This document shows positions 1 to 8,849 of a stretch of DNA of 64,000 bases, in pieces; the first letter of the stretch is position 1; each line of letters opens with the position of its first letter. The stretch is taken from assembly GCA_017792465.1 (NCBI GenBank), contig CP051234.1:1056606-1120605 (forward strand). The letters are read 5' to 3'. The notes beneath the pieces were generated by a model. It worked only from the letters and a program-made list of their open reading frames with translations. It searched no databases and was not told the origin of the DNA. Both the position numbers and the translations under genes were made by a program. The DNA comes from Filomicrobium sp. (lineage in GTDB: Bacteria; Pseudomonadota; Alphaproteobacteria; Rhizobiales; Hyphomicrobiaceae).

Positions 1-419
1 TCATGGTCATCGAGCATGCCGAGCGGTTCGGTCTGGCACAGCTTCACCAGTTGCGTGGCCGCGTCGGGCGAGGCGAACGCCAATCGTTCTGCATGCTTTT
101 GCACAAATCGCCGCTTGGTGATGTCGCCGCGCAGCGCTTGCAGATGATGGAGGCAACGGAAGACGGCTTTGCCATCGCCGAAAAAGACCTCGATTTGCGC
201 GGCGGCGGAGAAGTTCTCGGTGCGCGCCAAAGCGGGCTGCCAGGGCACAGGGTTGCGAACGTTCCCAACTACGAGGCGCTGATGACGGCCGCCCACGACG
301 ACGCCCGCCTCTTGCTCGCCAGCGATCCGGACTTGACCTCGACGCGCGGAGAAGCCATCCGCACGCTATTATACCTCTTTGAATGTGACGAAGCGGTCCG
401 GCTGTTCCGGGCTGCCTGA
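1..419 (+). CDS. recG: ATP-dependent DNA helicase RecG, C-terminal fragment
   Basis: RecG is the monomeric superfamily 2 helicase that remodels stalled replication forks and branched recombination intermediates. Only the last 139 or so residues lie in the window; the reading frame is open at the left edge and ends with TGA at 417-419. Visible is helicase motif VI (QLRGRVGRG, about residue 17 of the fragment), followed by the RecG-typical stretch EKDLDLRGGGEVLGARQSG and a short helical C-terminus. The same RGRVGRG and DLRGxGxxxGxxQSG pattern occurs in Mfd, but the protein ends soon afterwards with no Mfd D7 domain, so RecG is preferred. A DUF502 gene nearby on the other strand is a common neighbour of recG in alphaproteobacteria. 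Confidence 0.9.
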   Translation, partial: MVIEHAERFGLAQLHQLRGRVGRGERQSFCMLLHKSPLGDVAAQRLQMMEATEDGFAIAEKDLDLRGGGEVLGARQSGLPGHRVANVPNYEALMTAAHDDARLLLASDPDLTSTRGEAIRTLLYLFECDEAVRLFRAA

Positions 420-438
420 ACTCTGCAGGTTTCGAGAA

Positions 439-789
439 ATGCTCTATCTCGCCGTCAAAGCCATGCTCTCGGGCATCATCATTGCCGTTGTATCGGAAGT
501 CGCGCGGCGCAGCCCCGGTCTTGGCGCCTTGATCGCATCGCTGCCGCTCGTTTCAATCCTGGCGATGATCTGGCTTTGGCACGATACGCAAGATAATTCT
601 CGAATTGCCGCACATGCCGAAGCAACATTCTGGTTGGTTTTGCCAACCTTGCCGATGTTTTTACTTCTGCCGATTCTGCTCAGATCGGGATTTAGTTTCT
701 GGCTTGGCCTTCTACTTTCGTGCAGTATGACGATTTTACTTTACAGTTTTCTGATCTGGATCGCGCCACGCGTCGGAATTCAGATCTAG
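439..789 (+). CDS. DUF3147 family small integral membrane protein
   Basis: A 116-residue protein made almost entirely of hydrophobic helices. About four membrane segments are visible, beginning with MLYLAVKAMLSGIIIAVVSE and the conserved-looking RRSPGLGALIASLPLVS loop, which matches the DUF3147 family. Its biochemical role is unknown. The frame is open from 379, but the ATG at 439 starts directly at the first membrane helix and avoids overlap with recG, so it is preferred. It begins only 19 bases after the recG stop on the same strand and may be co-transcribed with it. Confidence 0.7.
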   Translation: MLYLAVKAMLSGIIIAVVSEVARRSPGLGALIASLPLVSILAMIWLWHDTQDNSRIAAHAEATFWLVLPTLPMFLLLPILLRSGFSFWLGLLLSCSMTILLYSFLIWIAPRVGIQI

Positions 790-1114
790 ACTTAATTTCT
801 TAAGTATTTTTACTTGCTGTAATGAAGTATTAATTCGCCATCCGATTGCTGAATATCTCAAGTTATTGGCGCCGCGTAGCTAAAGAGCAAGCACACGGGT
901 CGTGCAATGGACGCGTTTGGCGTCTTTTTGCTTGGCCACCACTTATTTTGTTGTGTTTCTGAAGCGAATCTTTGGATTTTAGAAACTGTTTCCGCGCAAA
1001 TGTACGAGTCGTCCCGAATGGACCGGCAGCATTGTGCCTTCTGCAAAGGATGGCCGAATTGCGCTGCCGAGCGAACTTGCAATTGCTTGCGGATCACCGC
1101 TGAAAGGAAGAACG
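790..1114. other. Intergenic region upstream of the chemoreceptor gene
   Basis: No credible gene is seen. The left third is AT-rich and carries a direct repeat (taagtatt near 800 and gaagtatt near 825); the rest has normal composition. It presumably holds the promoter of the chemoreceptor gene. No clear sigma-70 hexamer pair could be assigned. Confidence 0.5.
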
Positions 1115-2527
1115 ATGAAACTTGGCGAAATTGGAAGACTGCAGTTTTCCAGCTCACCCAAAGCAGGTTTCAGCTCACCGTCCCCGGCTACAGCAGATTC
1201 GGCTGCTTTCGACGTCGACACAATTTTGGAAGCGATCGAAGCCGCCCGCGACAGCCGCTACTACGAGGGCAATATCGATCCTCGAATTAGCGCCGCACTC
1301 AAATCTCTCGTTGACGAACGCGCAGCGCGACGCACAACCGCAGCTCAAGGTGTTGTTCAACAGAGCATTCAATATACGGATACGGCCATCAATCTTGGCT
1401 GGATCACGCATGACGTTCGCGAAGTCGACGAAAGCACGTCGGCAATCGGCGCTGCGGTCTCCGAGCTGGCTAGTTCGATCGGTGAGATCAACCGGACGAG
1501 CAAAGTCGGTGTGGAAATGGCCAACAGCGTCGACGAAGCCGCTCAGGAGAGCCGCGTCGAGATCGCCACTTCGGGTGAGCGCATGCAGGCGATCGCCGTG
1601 CAAGTCGGCTCCGTTGCAGATCGCGTGCGCGAGCTTGAAGGTGCGGTTTCGCAGATCGCCGACATGATCCAGACGATCGACAACATCTCCAAACAGACCA
1701 ACCTTCTGGCCTTGAACTCGACAATCGAAGCGGCGCGCGCGGGCGAAGCCGGTCGCGGGTTTGCCGTTGTTGCTGCCGAAGTTAAAGCGCTTTCGGCCCA
1801 TACTGCAAAAGCGACCAAGGAAATCCGCGAGCGCATTACGACGCTTTCGGAAGGCATGAATTCGATCCGCCAAGTGACTGACCAGTCGGTCGAGGAAGTG
1901 CACAAGGGCGAAGAATCGGCGCGCAGCGTCACACTCAAGATGGACGGCCTGGTTGACTGCGTCGGCGAGATCAATTCCTACATCTCGACGCTTTGCGAGC
2001 ATATCAACCAGCAAGAGCAGGCCACCAAAGAGATCGCCGAGAACATTACCAAGATCGGTGAAAAAGCCACCAAGGTTCGCAAGGAAATCGACACATCGCT
2101 GGAGACCTTCGGCAAGGCTGAGAACCAGTCCATCGCAGTTGTGAATGAGCAGGTTTCGGCAGCATCGCCATTGGCCGATCTCATCAAGGCCGAAGCCGGG
2201 ATGGTTGCCTGGAAGCGGCGTCTGGCCGCAACGCTGGTTGGCATTAATCCAGCCTCCAACGACAACAAATCCTATCAGGGTCCGCGTCTGGCAGACTGGG
2301 CGCAAAAACTTGAAGCTGCAGGCTCGTCGATTGCGAAGATGTCCGAGTTCGCCTCGATCAAGTCGTTGAACGGCAAGGCGCACGACGCTGCTGGAAAGCT
2401 GATCGATAGCGTGAAATCGGGTGATTGGGATTCTGCAATTCCCGCGTTTGGCGAAGCCTCCTCGGCAATCGAAGAGATGCTCAAGCAGGCTGAAGCGCTG
2501 ACGAAGGCGGCCGAAAGGGCGAGCTGA
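1115..2527 (+). CDS. Soluble methyl-accepting chemotaxis protein with a CZB-like C-terminus
   Basis: A 470-residue receptor-type signal transducer without any membrane segment, so probably a cytoplasmic chemoreceptor acting on a CheA/CheW array. The long coiled-coil signalling domain contains the highly conserved hairpin tip ([20 protein letters not shown], then [15 protein letters not shown]). The first 80 or so residues show no recognisable sensor domain. After about residue 350 there is a helical domain resembling the zinc-binding CZB domain (VAWKRRL, then [13 protein letters not shown], then [10 protein letters not shown]), but several expected zinc ligands seem replaced. The ATG at 1115 follows an AAGGAAG ribosome site at 1104-1110, so it is preferred over the upstream in-frame ATG at 1034. 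No other chemotaxis gene is nearby. Confidence 0.88.
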   Translation: MKLGEIGRLQFSSSPKAGFSSPSPATADSAAFDVDTILEAIEAARDSRYYEGNIDPRISAALKSLVDERAARRTTAAQGVVQQSIQYTDTAINLGWITHDVREVDESTSAIGAAVSELASSIGEINRTSKVGVEMANSVDEAAQESRVEIATSGERMQAIAVQVGSVADRVRELEGAVSQIADMIQTIDNISKQTNLLALNSTIEAARAGEAGRGFAVVAAEVKALSAHTAKATKEIRERITTLSEGMNSIRQVTDQSVEEVHKGEESARSVTLKMDGLVDCVGEINSYISTLCEHINQQEQATKEIAENITKIGEKATKVRKEIDTSLETFGKAENQSIAVVNEQVSAASPLADLIKAEAGMVAWKRRLAATLVGINPASNDNKSYQGPRLADWAQKLEAAGSSIAKMSEFASIKSLNGKAHDAAGKLIDSVKSGDWDSAIPAFGEASSAIEEMLKQAEALTKAAERAS

Positions 2528-2580
2528 TTTTCTTCAATGCTTCAATCGCGATTGCGATTGTAGCCAGCTGTTTTGACGAG

Positions 2581-2617
2581 ACGCCCGACGGCAAGCAAAT
2601 ACGCCGTTGGGCGTTTT
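2581..2617 (+). terminator. Rho-independent terminator after the chemoreceptor gene
   Basis: Stem acgcccgacggc (2581-2592) pairs with gccgttgggcgt (2603-2614) with one G-T pair, around a 10-base loop, and runs into TTTT. It lies 53 bases after the chemoreceptor stop codon. Confidence 0.85.
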
Positions 2618-2695
2618 GCGTTCCAGGCAATGGAATGGGACCTAGCTGCAGGGCCCGGTTGCGGGCTGAACCTTCTGCCAAAGTTTCGGTCGCGT

Positions 2696-3451
2696 TCAGG
2701 CGGTGGTCTTTTCGACCATTTCGCGCAGCTTATCCTGCGGCACGACCATACCGGCAGAGATGATGACCTTGGCTGCATCCTCGGCGCTCATGTCGAGCAT
2801 GATGACTTCATCGCGCGGCACAAAGCAGATGAATCCGGTCGGTGGGACAACGCCGGTTGGCATGAAGACGCCGATCAGGTTGCGCGAGCCTCCGCTGGCT
2901 TTCTGGTTGATCTCTCCGGTCGCCTCACTGGTGATGAAGACCAGCGACCAGAGCCCCTTCGAGGGGAATTCGATCAGTCCGACTTTTTGAAAGCTTTGGT
3001 TTGTGCCAGCCGTCGAGATCACGCCTTCGAAGACCTGCTTTAGAGCGCGATAGACATTGCGCACGATCGGCATGCCTTCCAGCATCATCTCACCGGCACT
3101 GATCAAGGACCGGCCAAGCAGGTTTGCCGCAAGCATCCCGATGAACATCAGTCCGACCACGCCGAACATCAGACCGATGCCGGGAACCGCGAAGGGCAGG
3201 TAGGTTTCGGGGAGATAGGCGTCGGGAATGAACGGTTTGACGTAGGCGTCGGCGAAATGAATGAACGACCAGACGATGTAGATCGTGATCGTCACAGGGC
3301 CTACGATAATGAGGCCGGTCAGAAAGTAGTTTCGCAGTCTGGCGCCGAGATGGGACGTGAAACTGCGCTTGGGTTCGGGTGCAAAGGGGCCTGGCAAGTC
3401 GCCAGCATGGTCGGCGGCCGGCTTGGGCTTTTTGCCTTCAGACTTGGACAT
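2696..3451 (-). CDS. DUF502 domain-containing membrane protein
   Basis: A 251-residue protein of the DUF502 family, found widely next to recG. After a charged N-terminus of about 35 residues comes the family signature LRNYFLTGLIIVGPVTITIY with a first membrane helix. A second helix follows (PGIGLMFGVVGLMFIGMLAA), then the conserved IPIVRNVY-like segment (EGMPIVRNVYRALKQVFE) and a soluble C-terminal domain with GVFMPTGVVPPTGFICFVP. Its molecular function is not established. A GTG at 3478 in the same frame would add nine residues, but it has no purine-rich site upstream; the ATG at 3451 has a weak GGGTGG. The start is therefore uncertain. Confidence 0.85.
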   Translation of the reverse strand: MSKSEGKKPKPAADHAGDLPGPFAPEPKRSFTSHLGARLRNYFLTGLIIVGPVTITIYIVWSFIHFADAYVKPFIPDAYLPETYLPFAVPGIGLMFGVVGLMFIGMLAANLLGRSLISAGEMMLEGMPIVRNVYRALKQVFEGVISTAGTNQSFQKVGLIEFPSKGLWSLVFITSEATGEINQKASGGSRNLIGVFMPTGVVPPTGFICFVPRDEVIMLDMSAEDAAKVIISAGMVVPQDKLREMVEKTTA

Positions 3452-3665
3452 CCGCTGCCACCCGTCCCCATTGGCCACCGGAAGGGGCCCCGTTATTCAG
3501 ATCACACTTGGACCTTATAGGCTACATGATCACATGGGTCCGAGCGGATCAGAAGACCTCGCCCGACACGACTTTGGTTTGAGATCAGAGACTTGGGTCG
3601 CGATGGCTTCAGGTCACCTTCGCGTCTTGTATTACGGCCGTGACCAACGCACGATCCTGTCCCGC

Positions 3666-4742
3666 TTATCTCTTCACGACAAGGCAATCGAATCCGTCGG
3701 CCTTCAGCGCTTTGCAGACACGGCTGGTATCGCTCTGGCTTGCGAAGGGACCAACGTTGACCTGATAGAATGTGCCCATGTTGCCGAAAACGGTCTCGGT
3801 GATATTTGGCCTGCGGGTGCCGATCTGGGCGGCATGCTTGCTGCTGAGCTGGGCGACGAGCTGCTCGGCGGCATCGCGCGATCTGACGGCTGCGACTTGC
3901 AGCTTATAGGCGCCAGAATGTTGCGGCGCCGACGCCGTCGGTGCGCGCGCCACTTGCGTTCTTTTCGTTTTCGGGGCCGCCGTAGCCGGTGCCTGCGGTG
4001 CGGCCCGGGTCAGGGATGTATTGCTTGACCAGCCGGATACAGCCGTCGGAGCCGCAGACGGACTGGTATTGATCGAAGCCGTTGAGGACGCAGCAGGGGC
4101 AGTCGCAGGGGCCGTGCTTTCGCTGGAGCTTCCACTACCACTGAACAGGTTCGAGAAGAAGCTGCCGACACCTCCAAGAGGCCCGGAGGACGATGTCGAC
4201 GGTGGCGTCGTTGCAGCCCCGCCGTTGCTAGCCACCTGGGCGCCGCCAGATGGCTTCGACCAGCCAGGCGACGGCTTACCGAGGCCCTCGACCGGTGGCC
4301 CTGGGTCTTTGACGCCGAGCTTGGCATATGCGGCTGAGCGGATCGAGAGAGCCTGTTGCTGCTCTTGCGGGGTGAGCCCGCCCTTCATCCAGACTGCGTT
4401 CGTCAAATCGGCGATCGCGTCCGCCGATTTACCGGCACGGTCGTGGGCCAATCCCCGATAGTAGAAGGCTTTAGCCAAGTCCTGCGAGGAAAGCCCGCCG
4501 GTGCGGACGGCATGCGTCAGCTTGGTGACGGCCTTGTCCATCTTTCCGGCTTCATAGAGCTTGATGCCATCGATGACGTTCTTGCGGCCATCGGGCTTTT
4601 TCGTCTTGGTCTTGGTTTTGGTCTTGGAGACCTGCTGCGCCTGAACCTGCGTGCTATCGAGCACCGACCACGAGTATCCCAAAGCGGCCGCCAGGGCGCA
4701 CGTCATCGCGACTCTGGCGAGTGGCTTATCCGCGCGGATCAT
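3666..4742 (-). CDS. Secreted TPR and SPOR-domain cell-envelope protein
   Basis: A 358-residue protein that starts with a signal peptide or membrane anchor (VAMTCALAAALGYSWSVL). A Lys/Thr repeat (KTKTKTKTKK, about residues 40-50) follows, then two TPR-like helical repeats (AFYYRGLAHDRAGKSADAIA). Next comes a long Ser/Ala/Pro-rich linker, and last a SPOR domain (about residues 277-358: GAYKLQVAAVRSRDAAEQL and FYQVNVGPFASQ). SPOR domains bind peptidoglycan strands stripped of stem peptides, so a periplasmic role in septal or cell-wall processes is likely. The ATG at 4742 is preceded by AGGAG at a good distance; the frame is open 11 codons further. It lies downstream of glmS on the same strand. 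Confidence 0.8.
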   Translation of the reverse strand: MIRADKPLARVAMTCALAAALGYSWSVLDSTQVQAQQVSKTKTKTKTKKPDGRKNVIDGIKLYEAGKMDKAVTKLTHAVRTGGLSSQDLAKAFYYRGLAHDRAGKSADAIADLTNAVWMKGGLTPQEQQQALSIRSAAYAKLGVKDPGPPVEGLGKPSPGWSKPSGGAQVASNGGAATTPPSTSSSGPLGGVGSFFSNLFSGSGSSSESTAPATAPAASSTASINTSPSAAPTAVSGWSSNTSLTRAAPQAPATAAPKTKRTQVARAPTASAPQHSGAYKLQVAAVRSRDAAEQLVAQLSSKHAAQIGTRRPNITETVFGNMGTFYQVNVGPFASQSDTSRVCKALKADGFDCLVVKR

Positions 4743-4912
4743 TGTGGTGGCTCTCCTGTCGTTCTTGGTTCGCAAATGGCATAACAGAGGCGGAATGGCA
4801 GTTCAAAACAGCATTTGAACCGGCGCTCGACCGCCTGTTAGCGTAGTAAATGCAAGGGGATTCGGCAAATTCTTGACCGGTTCCAGGTATTCCGAAGAAA
4901 CTTTGCCCCCAA

Positions 4913-6733
4913 TTATTCCACAGTGACCGATTTTGCCAGGTTTCTGGGCTGATCGACGTCGGTGCCCATTTGGACGGCGGTGTGATAGGCGATCAGCTGG
5001 ATCGGCACCGCATAAAGCAGCGGATTCGTGAACGGATGGGCGTCCGGCACGCGGATGTGCGCCATCAGTTCACAGCCGGCGCTATCTTCGTCTCCGTTCG
5101 AGATCAGAATGATCTTGCCGCCACGTGCCGCGACCTCTTGAACGTTCGAGACCGTCTTGTCGTGCAGATCGTCGCTGGGGGCGACGACGATGACCGGCAC
5201 GTTTTCATCGATCAGGGCGATGGGACCGTGCTTGAGCTCTCCGGCGGCATAGCCTTCCGCGTGGATGTAGGAGATTTCCTTGAGCTTAAGCGCGCCTTCG
5301 AGGGCGAGCGGGTAGTTGATGCCGCGGCCGAGATAGAGCACGTCGCGGGCCTTCGACAGATCGTGGGCGAGTTTCTCGTACTGGGCTTCGTCCGCCATGA
5401 CTTCTGCCATGTGGCGCGGCACTTCCAAGAGACCCTGGACGAGTTCCTGCTCAAGTTCGGGCGAGATCGTCCCGCGCGCGCGGCCGATGAGCAGCGTCAG
5501 GCCGGCCAGGGCGGCGAGCTGGCAGGTGAACGCCTTGGTCGAAGCGACGCCGATTTCCGGGCCGGCAAGGGTCGGCAGGATGACGTCGGATTCACGCGCG
5601 ATGGTTGAGGTACGGACGTTGACGATGGAGGCGATGCGCTGGCCCTGCTCTTTGCAGTAGCGCAAGACGGCGAGCGTATCGGCGGTCTCGCCCGACTGCG
5701 AAATGAAAAGCGCGAGCCCATCTTTCGGGAGCGGCGCCTCGCGATAGCGCAACTCAGATGCGACGTCGATTTCAACGGGCACGCGTGCGTATTTCTCGAT
5801 CCAGTATTTGCCGACGAGGCCTGCGTAATAGGCGGTGCCGCAGGCTGAAATCGTGATCCGTGACAAGTCGGATAAATCGAGCCCGAGGTCGGGATAGTCG
5901 ACGCGGCCTTCGGCCATATCGATGTAGTGCGACAGGGTGTGGCTGATGACTTCGGGCTGTTCGTGGATTTCTTTCGCCATGAAGTGGCGATGATTGCCCT
6001 TGTCGACGAGCAACGAACTGGCCTGCGAGATCACCGCCGGGCGCTCGACCTTCTCGCCTTCGGCGTCGAAGATTTCCGCGCCCTTGCGGGTCAAGACGGC
6101 CATATCGCCTTCTTCGAGATAGGTGATCTTGTTGGTAAAGGGAGCGAGCGCGATGGCGTCGGAGCCCAGATACATCGCGTCATCGCCATGGCCGATTGCC
6201 AACGGGCTGCCGCGACGGGCGGCGATCATCAAGTCGTCGTGGCCGGCAAAGACGATGCCCAGCGCGAAAGCGCCTTCGAGCTTCTGCAAGGCCTCGCTGA
6301 CGGCTTCGATCGGATCGTCGGCGCGCGAAAGTTCTTCGGTGATGAGATGGACGACCGCTTCAGTGTCGGTGTCGCTATCGAAGACGTGGCCCTTGGCGGT
6401 CAGCTCTTCGCGCAGGCTGCGGAAGTTCTCGATAATGCCGTTGTGGACGACCGAGACCTTCTCGGACATATGCGGGTGGGCGTTGGTTTCGGTCGGCTTG
6501 CCGTGCGTCGCCCAGCGCGTATGGCCGATGCCGGTCTTGCCTTTGAGCGGGTCTTCGCCGATGCGCTGTTCGAGGTTGCGCAATTTGCCTTCGGCGCGGC
6601 GGCGTTCCAGGTGGCCGTTTTCGACCGTTGCGATGCCTGCTGAGTCGTATCCGCGGTATTCCAGCCGGCGCAGCGCGTCGATCAGATCGTGAGCGACGGG
6701 TTGCGATCCAAGAATTCCAACGATGCCGCACAT
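4913..6733 (-). CDS. glmS: Glutamine--fructose-6-phosphate aminotransferase (isomerizing)
   Basis: GlmS makes glucosamine-6-phosphate from fructose-6-phosphate and glutamine, the first committed step to UDP-GlcNAc for peptidoglycan and lipopolysaccharide. The 606-residue length matches the family (E. coli 609). The mature N-terminus is MCGIVGILG with catalytic Cys2. The class II amidotransferase domain includes GHTRWATHGKPTE and VVHNGIIEN. Two SIS sugar-binding domains follow (ISQSGETADTLAVLRYCKE; AEGYAAGELKHGPIALI), and the C-terminus ends DQPRNLAKSVTVE as expected. glmU lies 264 bases upstream on the same strand. No ribozyme or sRNA-type leader was recognised between them. Confidence 0.98.
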   Translation of the reverse strand: MCGIVGILGSQPVAHDLIDALRRLEYRGYDSAGIATVENGHLERRRAEGKLRNLEQRIGEDPLKGKTGIGHTRWATHGKPTETNAHPHMSEKVSVVHNGIIENFRSLREELTAKGHVFDSDTDTEAVVHLITEELSRADDPIEAVSEALQKLEGAFALGIVFAGHDDLMIAARRGSPLAIGHGDDAMYLGSDAIALAPFTNKITYLEEGDMAVLTRKGAEIFDAEGEKVERPAVISQASSLLVDKGNHRHFMAKEIHEQPEVISHTLSHYIDMAEGRVDYPDLGLDLSDLSRITISACGTAYYAGLVGKYWIEKYARVPVEIDVASELRYREAPLPKDGLALFISQSGETADTLAVLRYCKEQGQRIASIVNVRTSTIARESDVILPTLAGPEIGVASTKAFTCQLAALAGLTLLIGRARGTISPELEQELVQGLLEVPRHMAEVMADEAQYEKLAHDLSKARDVLYLGRGINYPLALEGALKLKEISYIHAEGYAAGELKHGPIALIDENVPVIVVAPSDDLHDKTVSNVQEVAARGGKIILISNGDEDSAGCELMAHIRVPDAHPFTNPLLYAVPIQLIAYHTAVQMGTDVDQPRNLAKSVTVE

Positions 6734-6997
6734 GCGTGCTCTCTCCAGTTTCGGTCAAACTTTGCATTTCATGCGCCGGGGAAGCTCAATCCGCCTAGCG
6801 CGGCCGCGCGATTCGGCCAAGTCACGTTGTATTACCGCCTAATACTTGTCGAATGCCACTTTCCAAGCTGATAAGACGACGCATCTAAAGGTTGTTGTGC
6901 GAACGGACCGGGTGGAAGCCAAAACTGCTCCGATAGCGCCCCAACTCGCGATATCAACGTAATCCGCAAAACTTGTGCCGCCATGACGGGCAGGGCA

Positions 6998-8374
6998 TCA
7001 GCGCTTCTTGGCGTCTGCCATTTTGGTGCGGTATTCTCCAGCCCAACCTGGCTTTACGGCCTGTTCGGCGCGTTCGATGGCGAGCGCGTCGGCTTCGACA
7101 TCGCGGGTAATAGTGCTGCCGGCAGCGATATAAGCCCCGGCGCCGACCGAGACTGGAGCAACGAGTGCCGAATTCGAACCGATGAAGACACCGGCTCCGA
7201 CGTCGCAGCGGTTCTTGTTGAAGCCGTCGTAGTTGCAGAAAATGGTGCCCGCACCGATGTTTGCGCCTTCTCCGACGCTCGCATCGCCGACGTAGGTGAG
7301 GTGGTTGGCCTTTGACCCGGCCTCCATGGTGGCGTTCTTGACCTCGACGAAGTTGCCGATGTGGACGCCTGGGCCGAGCTTGGCGCCGGGGCGGAGCCTT
7401 GCAAACGGGCCGATTTCCGCACCCTTGCCGATGATCAGTCCGGCCTGTGACTTGCGGTCGAAGCCCTGGAAATGGCAATTCGCGCGGATATTTACGCCAT
7501 CTTCGATGGTGACGCCGGGGCCGATGAAGACGTTCGGCTCCAGGACGACATCCTGGCCGATCTCAGTGTCATAAGAGAGCCAGACGGTCTCGGGCGAGAT
7601 CATGGTCACTCCGTTGGCCATCGCCTCCTCGCGGGCGCGGCGCTGCCAGATCGCTTCGGCCACGGCCAACTGCGCGCGCGAATTGACGCCCAGGACTTCT
7701 TCCTCCGGGCAAGTCACGACGGCGGCCTTGGCCCCGTCGGCGCGGGCTAGCTCGACGGCATCTGTGAGGTAGTACTCGTCCTTGGCGTTGTCGTTGCCGA
7801 TGCGATCGAGAAGGGCGGCCAGATCGTCGACCCGGAAACCCATGACGCCTGAGTTGCACAGGCGCACCTGGCGTTCTTCGCTGGAGGCGTCTTTTTCCTC
7901 GCGGATCGCCAGCAGGGTCCCGTCTTCGCTCGTCAGCAGGCGGCCGTAGCCGGTGGGGTCATCGGCTTCGAAGCCCAGGACAGCCACCCCGGCGCCGGCA
8001 TCGAGAGCTGCGCGCATGGCTTCAAGGGACGGGCTGCGGGTGAGCGGGGTATCGGCGTAGAGCACCAGAACGTCGCCCTTATGCCCGGCGATGGCGGGAC
8101 GGGCGGCGAGGACGGCGTCGGCGGTGCCGCGCTGGTTTTCCTGAACGAAAATCTGCGCGTCCGGCATATGGGACAGGGCTTCAGCCTTCACGTTGTCCAT
8201 ATCCGGGCCGACGACGACGGCGACGCGGTCGGCTTTCAGTTCGGAACTGAGTGCCTGGACGTGGCCGAGCATTGAGCGCCCGGCGACTTCATGCAGGACC
8301 TTGGGCTTCGCCGATTTCATTCGCGTTCCCTTGCCGGCGGCGAGGATCACGATCAGCAATGGGCGGGCGCTCAT
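6998..8374 (-). CDS. glmU: Bifunctional GlcNAc-1-phosphate uridyltransferase / glucosamine-1-phosphate acetyltransferase
   Basis: GlmU acetylates glucosamine-1-phosphate and couples it to UTP, giving UDP-GlcNAc. The 458-residue length is normal. The N-terminal pyrophosphorylase carries LAAGKGTRMKSAKPKVLHEV and the LYADTPL metal/nucleotide motif. The C-terminal half is a left-handed beta-helix of hexapeptide repeats (IGPGVTIEDGVNI; VHIGNFVEVKNA) with the acetyltransferase segment NHLTYVGDASVGEGANIG. It lies just upstream of glmS in the same direction, a common alphaproteobacterial pairing. glmM is 26 kb away in this window, so the three-enzyme route is not one operon. Confidence 0.97.
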   Translation of the reverse strand: MSARPLLIVILAAGKGTRMKSAKPKVLHEVAGRSMLGHVQALSSELKADRVAVVVGPDMDNVKAEALSHMPDAQIFVQENQRGTADAVLAARPAIAGHKGDVLVLYADTPLTRSPSLEAMRAALDAGAGVAVLGFEADDPTGYGRLLTSEDGTLLAIREEKDASSEERQVRLCNSGVMGFRVDDLAALLDRIGNDNAKDEYYLTDAVELARADGAKAAVVTCPEEEVLGVNSRAQLAVAEAIWQRRAREEAMANGVTMISPETVWLSYDTEIGQDVVLEPNVFIGPGVTIEDGVNIRANCHFQGFDRKSQAGLIIGKGAEIGPFARLRPGAKLGPGVHIGNFVEVKNATMEAGSKANHLTYVGDASVGEGANIGAGTIFCNYDGFNKNRCDVGAGVFIGSNSALVAPVSVGAGAYIAAGSTITRDVEADALAIERAEQAVKPGWAGEYRTKMADAKKR

Positions 8375-8849
8375 GAAGGGGCTCCATCATCATCGCAGGA
8401 CGTCTCAATCTCAGACGTCGACCTGCGCTTATTGGTCAACTTTTGCATGGTCTTGCGTGTCGCTGATCCCGACGGTGGCGTTTTCACGCGTGGTTCAGCA
8501 CTGACGACGCTTTGACCGCAATTCCAATACCGGCTGGGCGACGCGATGGCAAAGGCCGGGATGTCACCGCTTGCTCGCAGGGGTATGGCTTTACGCTGCC
8601 TGTGACCTTGCAACTACATTGCTGAGCCCAAGAGCCGCTTTTTTGGCATTGGAGCCGACTCATCCACAAAACGCGGCGTTCATCCCCAGGCCGCAGATTG
8701 ATTCGAAGGCCCGACTCATTGGAGCCTTCCCGCGTATGCCTGTGCGTAGCTTGTGTCAGGTGCGTTCATCATCGTTGTGAGGCGGGTTTGCGGTCAGCGC
8801 AGCTTTACGACCGTTTGAGTTGCCACAAATCATCCAAGGTGTGCCGAGC
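8375..8849. other. Intergenic region with clustered GANTC sites
   Basis: A 475-base divergent region between glmU and the SPOR-like gene, without a supportable gene; the short frames in it show no family resemblance. Three GANTC sites lie within 61 bases (8657-8661, 8700-8704, 8713-8717). The words attggagc and gactcat recur next to each other around 8649-8664 and 8713-8726. Promoters for both neighbours are expected here, but no hexamers were assigned. Confidence 0.5.

Noticed and set aside
1175-2383. Long open frame (402 codons) on the minus strand, opposite the chemoreceptor
   Set aside because: It has the composition of a shadow frame and no family resemblance, while the plus strand encodes clear chemoreceptor motifs.
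6734-6997. glmS ribozyme or small-RNA-type leader upstream of glmS
   Set aside because: The ribozyme is mainly found in Gram-positive bacteria, and no such core fold was recognised in the 264 bases.
8661-8669. DnaA box (tcatccaca) as part of a replication origin
   Set aside because: A single near-match to TTATCCACA without further boxes, an AT-rich unwinding element or origin genes.
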